NCBI GenBank assembly: GCA_016490735.1
Contig: JAEMWC010000557.1
Location: 460,001 to 524,000 of the forward strand
Source of the DNA: Pachyseris speciosa
Lineage: Eukaryota > Cnidaria > Anthozoa > Scleractinia > Pachyseridae
Direction: 5' to 3'
Length of the DNA: 64,000 nt
The notes under the pieces are model-generated. The model made no database searches. It was given only the letters and a program-made list of their open reading frames with translations, and was not told the DNA's origin. Below, piece after piece: positions 57,751-64,000 of this stretch. A program made the position numbers and the translations under genes. Within the stretch, counting starts at the first letter, position 1; each line of letters begins with the position of its first letter.

Positions 57751-57782
57751 CCAAATTAGGCCTCAAAAATTACCATATAAGG
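57751..57782. promoter_or_regulatory. Two CArG boxes upstream of actin gene 2
   Basis: CCAAATTAGG (57751-57760) and CCATATAAGG (57773-57782) both match CC(A/T)6GG exactly, 13-22 bases apart and 130-165 bases upstream of the ATG. Paired SRF sites are typical of actin promoters. No separate TATA box is obvious. Confidence 0.75.
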
Positions 57783-57875
57783 TCATAAAATGGTCAACTG
57801 GTCAGATGATTGACAATTTGCAGCACTTAGATCTGTTACGTAGGATGCACATTTCACTTACACAAGAAAGTTTAA

Positions 57876-59648
<1,773 letters not shown>

Positions 59649-59807
59649 AGAGCAAGGACCTATGGAAGGACTCGTTTCTTTACCTTGTTCCTAAACCCAA
59701 TCGTTTAAATACATTTAAAAGGGCAGCAAGATACCTTATTTAGCTGGTTCCCATTCTTGCTGAAAGAATGGAAGATAACGTTTTAAAAAGCTTTTAGTAA
59801 ATGTTAC

Positions 59808-59813
59808 AATAAA
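59808..59813 (+). terminator. Poly(A) signal of actin gene 2
   Basis: AATAAA 160 bases downstream of the stop codon; a second AATAAA follows near 59958. Confidence 0.65.
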
Positions 59814-59959
59814 TCTCAAGTTGTTGTTTCAACATAAAAACTGAAATTTCGATGAAAATTATCATTTTGGCATTAAGATTGTGGTTTAGGCAATTTCAAA
59901 CTTGTTTCTTCTCCTGTGTGTTTGTGTATTAACGAGTGTGAAAGAAGTTCCAAGGAGAA

Positions 59960-60880
59960 TAAATTAATGTTATTCCTTTTCCCATACCTTTGTGAATTCA
60001 TACCATTGTCTGCAATAAGCTGTTCCCTTGGAATGCACGAGTGCCAGTTTGGTATGTGCTTGGGGTGTGGTGAGAACCCACCATTCACCTAGAAAAAACT
60101 TTGTTCACCTTGTGCCACAAGTACTATGCACGTACAAGGAACCACAAGAGTTTGCTTTCTCTTTTTTGTTGCTCCTTGGCTCAATTACTGGGATACTCTG
60201 GACCCGAGTGAGCGGCGTAATTCAAGCCTAGTCTTTTCCTTAAAACCCAAAATTGTGTTCTCATGACAAAATTGTGCTTTGGGCAATTTCCCCTTAGCCT
60301 GCAGTTCAGAGTTGTCAATCAAAACCTAGGTAAAAACCTAGATGTAGTACATGTATACTGGAAGTGTGCACTGTCTGCAATGCAGGCTATTCCCCCATTA
60401 GCTCTAAGAAAAGGATGAGATTGGGAATGGTTTCTCTTCATTAAGAGCAGAGTTTGTGAAGACTGAGAACTAATAATAATAGTAATAATTTAGAACTTAT
60501 ATAGCTAACCCTTGATTTGATAAAGAAGGCACATGTTCATTGTAAAATGTCGATTTAGTCACATTTATTTTTTTTCCTGACATCTAAATTAACTTAATAA
60601 TGCACAATACATTTAAATGTCTATTTAAATCTACCGGTATTTAGTCTATGGTCCTTTTAAGCATAATATGTTACGAGTGTGTACGTGTCCCAACTTTGTC
60701 AAAACTTTGTAACTTTGTCAAGTGACAAAAGAGTTTTGAACAAAAATTCAGCCCACTCTTAGGGTGGTGAAAATCAGGCCAGACTCCTCTACAGTATGTA
60801 TTGATTTTTCAGAATAACTTTTATGTAAACAGAAGTGATGAATAGTATATTGATTTACAGTTTAAAATCCTAATTGTCAA
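59960..60880. other. Intergenic region, no supported gene
   Basis: AT-rich with short open frames only and no clear repeat boundary. Confidence 0.4.
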
Positions 60881-60885
60881 CAGTT

Positions 60886-61161
60886 AGCGTGCTTTTCAAT
60901 TGAGTGTTGTAAAACCAAAACAATTACTCTGACCAATCACAACAGAAGTAAGCAGTGCAATGAGCCAATCAGAATACGAAGCAATTACATGTAACCGGCG
61001 TCAAGCGCGGGAAAATGGGCGCATGCAAGTCGCAATTGGTTTTGGTTTTGCATCTCATTGGTTGATAAAGTGGCATGAGTTTTCCTGGCCAATCACAGAG
61101 CAAAGCAAAGCAAAACCAAAGCAAAGCCATAATTACTTTCGACACTCAATTGAAAACCGCT
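60886..61161. mobile_element. MITE with CAATTGAGTGT ends and internal CCAAT motifs
   Basis: AGCGTGCTTTTCAATTGAGT at 60886 mirrors ACACTCAATTGAAAACCGCT ending at 61161 with a few mismatches. The interior has four CCAATCA or TGATTGG-type motifs and AAAGCAAAGC repeats. Confidence 0.8.
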
Positions 61162-61547
61162 CTATAGTGATGATCCCTTTGAAATAGCAGGCTTTGTTTA
61201 AAGTAGTCCAGAGAGTACAAAAGGGCTAAAGGTTTGCAACTTATCCAATGTATGTGTTCTTAGTAAATTGGTTATCCACTGTCAACAACTAGGGACCAAA
61301 ACTGTGGTGCCTATTACAGGATAAGTGGTTAATTAAAAAAAGGTACAACAAATAATATGGAATAACTAACCTACATGAAAACATACTACAAATAACGGGA
61401 AGAAAGTTTTATTAAAAATTCCAAAAATCAAAAGCAACACTTCACAAGTTACTTCTACAAGAACAGGCAGGATTTTCAAGGAAGAAATTAAATCACATAA
61501 AGATCTAAACATCCCATAAAACCTAAAAGGTTCTAAAATTTTTTTCT

Positions 61548-62267
61548 AAAATTTTTCATTAGCTTGTTCGAAAGAGCTTTCAAAATGATGAAGAATGGTG
61601 TTTATTTTATTGTGATAGCACTCTTGGTTGCCAAATTATTCAAGATTTTGATTTATGCAAATTAGAGGATGTGTAACGTCACAAGGTGGGTACAAAATGA
61701 TGTAAAATCACAAAACATGGAATATCTGTGCAAATACTAAGTCTACAGGGTTGATGCGCTGCCAGAACTACACATTGTGATAGTGGTTATGATGTCACCA
61801 TAGCAACATACTCATTACCAGACCTCTACTTTCCCAAATGAAAAATGCCTTATTGCTCCAGGGTCTAACAGACTTTCTTATACTTGTGCTGTGTAATGTC
61901 CATATTTGCTCACACCCACTGAATGAACATCAAGAGCAAATAGCACTTCTTGGGGAGGGAAACTCTGATTTTATCCTTTGGGAAGGTAGAGGTCTGGTAA
62001 TGAGCATGTTGCTATGGTGACATCATAACCACTATCACAATGTGTAGTTCTGGCAGCACATCAACCCTGTAGACTTAGTATTTGCACAGATATTCCATAT
62101 TTTGTGATTTTACATCATTTTGTACCCACCTTGTGACGTCACACGTCCTGTAATTTGCATAAATCAAAATCTTGAATAACTCGGCACCAAGAGTGCTATC
62201 ACAATAAAATAAACAATGTTCTTCATCATTTTGAAAGCTCTTTCGAACAAGCTAATGAAAAATTTTG
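61548..62267. mobile_element. Large foldback element, ~300-bp arms
   Basis: The left arm (AAAATTTTTCATTAGCTTGT at 61548 through ACCAGACCTCTACTTTCCCA near 61835) returns almost perfectly inverted at about 61978-62267. The loop is about 140 bases. No recognisable protein. It lies downstream of the cytohesin gene. Confidence 0.9.
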
Positions 62268-62598
62268 TGTCATATACACTTTTAAAAAGGTTTTGCTTCT
62301 CCACTACACCACGGATGGCAGCGATGGCAAAACATACATGTACATATGATGAAATTGATCAAAGTCCGGCTTAGTTTTCTTGAGACAAGACACTTGAAAA
62401 ATGACAATGACAGCTGATCAGCTATCAAAATTACAGACCAGGGTACTTTGACACTGTTCACTTACAAAGGTTGCCTTTCTCTCAAAACATTTAGTTTCTA
62501 ATTTGTGACAAATGAAGTAGTTCCCATTCCAAAAGGCACAGATAAATGTTGGAGCTTCCAATTTAGTTTAAAATTTGTAACCTCCGGGAGTGATTTGA

Positions 62599-63086
62599 TT
62601 AGCTTAGTGCTGCTTGTGTGACTTTCTTCTTTCTGGCCTGAAGCATATCATAGAATGGATCAAATATCATACTGGCCCTGAAACAAGATGGAAGAAACTT
62701 CAGGTAAAGAATGTACTAAGATAAAAAGCCTCAAATGCTAGCTATTAGGCTCAATGATAGTGATGGAAGGACAGTGACCATAACAATGAACATGATGATT
62801 TAATGGCGATGCTGTTGATAACTGTGGTGCAAGTTGCGATGATGGTGATGGTGATGATAATGAGTATAATGGGATGGCAATGTTGATTGTGGTTATGGCG
62901 GTGAAGATTAGAATGATGATGTAATTGGCAGTGTAGTGATGGTCACAATGATGATTATGATGATGATGATGGTGATTGTGACAATAGTGAAGGCACTTTG
63001 AACAGACTGAACTTACTTTATACAACCAATCCATGTTTCTCTCTCTTCTTCAGAGACTGCACAAATACGATACACATCATGGTGCC
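62599..63086 (-). CDS. CYTH: Cytohesin (ARF guanine-nucleotide exchange factor), C-terminal two exons, partial
   Basis: Exons on the minus strand: 63086-63017 and 62677-62599 (stop at 62599). Phases match (two bases carried over, completing a Lys codon). The product reads HHDVYRICAVSEEERETWIG, then CIKASMIFDPFYDMLQARKK and a short end KVTQAALS. This aligns with the end of the cytohesin PH domain (VYRI.A....E...WI..I) and the family-specific DPFY.ML..RK tail. Cytohesins activate ARF GTPases at membranes; the PH domain binds phosphoinositides and the basic tail helps. The Sec7 and remaining PH exons would lie beyond the right edge. A (GAT)n tract fills the last intron. Confidence 0.85.
62750..63000. 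repeat. Degenerate (GAT/GATGGT)n microsatellite in cytohesin intron
   Basis: Repeated GATGATGATGGTGAT-type units with point changes; gives a histidine-rich spurious frame on the minus strand. Confidence 0.85.
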
Positions 63087-63165
63087 CTGCAGAAATAATG
63101 GATTATTGCCTTGCCAAAGAACAATAACTTATGTCACATACATTATTTTAGGACATGATTAGTTA

Positions 63166-63633
63166 AAGTGCATCTAAACCCCCAATTTTTTTTTCACTCA
63201 AACAAATCTTTGCACCTGTTTGAAAGGCACTGCACCTTTTTCACTAAAATATCTTGCCTAGTTATTTTGACTTTTCTAGGGTGTTAAGGTTGCAAAATCT
63301 GGCCATTGTCTGCCCCACGACCAAGTCAGAAGGGGTTTGGGTATATTCTCGATTTGACGTCACAAACTGCTTTGCATGCATGTTTACAAAGACTTAATGC
63401 AATGTAAATTAGTTTGTGATACCAAATCGAGAATAGACCCAAGCCCCTTCTGACTCAGTCGTGGGGCAGACAATGGCCAGATTTTGCAACTTTAACACCC
63501 TAGAAAAGTCAAAATAACTAGTCAAGATTTGGTGAAAAGGGCACAAAGCGTTTCAAACAGGTGCAATGATTTATTTTAGTGAAAAAAATAATGAAAAATA
63601 AAAAAAATTGTTTGGGTTTAGTTGCACTTTAAC
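63166..63633. mobile_element. Foldback element, ~215-bp arms
   Basis: TTAAAGTGCATCTAAACCC at 63166 through CCAAGTCAGAAGGGGTTTGG returns inverted up to about 63633, with a short centre near 63400-63415. Arm identity is high with small indels. Located in a cytohesin intron. Confidence 0.85.
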
Positions 63634-63869
63634 TACTGGTAAATAACTATGGTTGCCGAAATGTGTCAATATTCGATGTTGCGTATATGCGTTTGATAAT
63701 TTCAAAATATTAACAATAAAATTTAAATATATTTGATTTTGTTGAATACATTCGATAAACTTGTAGCAAAATTCGATAAATTCACCTTGATATGTATTCG
63801 ATTCTCTGCTACATTTATGAAACAATTCAAGCAATATTCATTCAATAATTCAAGCAATCTTCATTCAAT

Positions 63870-64000
63870 GATTGGGTTGTTCCAGAAAAAATCCACACCC
63901 CCCCGACGGATGGGATTCTGGAAATTCTCGTGGGAGGGGGGGTCAAAGACCCTGGAAATCCAGGCGGGAGGGGGGGTTGAACTCGAAAAAGTCTTCTGCA
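63870..64000. mobile_element. Partial MITE at right edge
   Basis: GGGTTGTTCCAGAAAAAATC with C-runs, then GGGATTCTGGAAATTCTCG with G-runs, is a repeat-like composition cut by the window end. Only one side is visible. Confidence 0.4.

Noticed and set aside
62738..63034. 98-codon histidine-rich frame on minus strand
   Set aside because: Product of a (GAT)n microsatellite inside the cytohesin intron.

Overview
This is a eukaryotic, intron-rich and AT-rich window from an animal, most likely an anthozoan cnidarian such as a stony coral or close relative. That assignment is an inference. It rests on intron-rich bilaterian-like housekeeping genes (PSMD12, actin, a cytohesin), TTAGGG-like repeats, and a dense mix of foldback/MITE elements, CR1/L2-like LINEs, a Penelope-like remnant and tRNA-derived SINEs. 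There are no operons; genes were built from splice-phase-consistent exons.

Gene layout. (1) The first exon of a secreted or membrane protein lies at 4577-5000 (-), divergent from a three-exon LRRC14/PRAME-like leucine-rich-repeat gene at 5401-9230 (+). (2) A complete 12-exon gene for the 26S proteasome lid subunit PSMD12/Rpn5 spans 11012-31589 (-); it encodes 454 aa. Intron 9 (8.2 kb) and intron 3 (4.7 kb) are filled with inverted-repeat elements. (3) Two complete three-exon actin genes (376 aa each) lie head to head about 21.6 kb apart, at 34494-36289 (-) and 57915-59648 (+). Both have perfect SRF-type CArG boxes upstream. (4) Between the actins is a six-exon gene at 43645-48460 (+) for an unrecognised 278-aa protein, with a CRE site and a TATA box just upstream. 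(5) The last two exons of a cytohesin (ARF-GEF PH domain end and C-terminal tail) are at 62599-63086 (-) and continue off the right edge.

Repeats dominate the rest. The clearest items are a pair of closely related giant foldback elements in PSMD12 intron 3 with an ancient relative at 2.66-4.12 kb; a TIR element at 15993-17922 with clustered TGACACGC subterminal motifs; and a three-layer nest at 37997-40503 (Penelope-like remnant inside a CR1-like LINE inside a TIR element), for which an uninterrupted copy exists at 33404-33743. There is also a nearly full-length LINE at 51307-55984 whose ORFs carry one stop and two frameshifts, a TTAA-flanked piggyBac-like element at 55989-56987 abutting it, and a tRNA-headed SINE at 42222-42760 whose tail still encodes the C-terminus of a LINE ORF2. 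I see no CRISPR, rRNA or intact tRNA gene, and no convincing undescribed multi-gene system. The novelty here is in repeat architecture, one orphan gene, and the actin pair.
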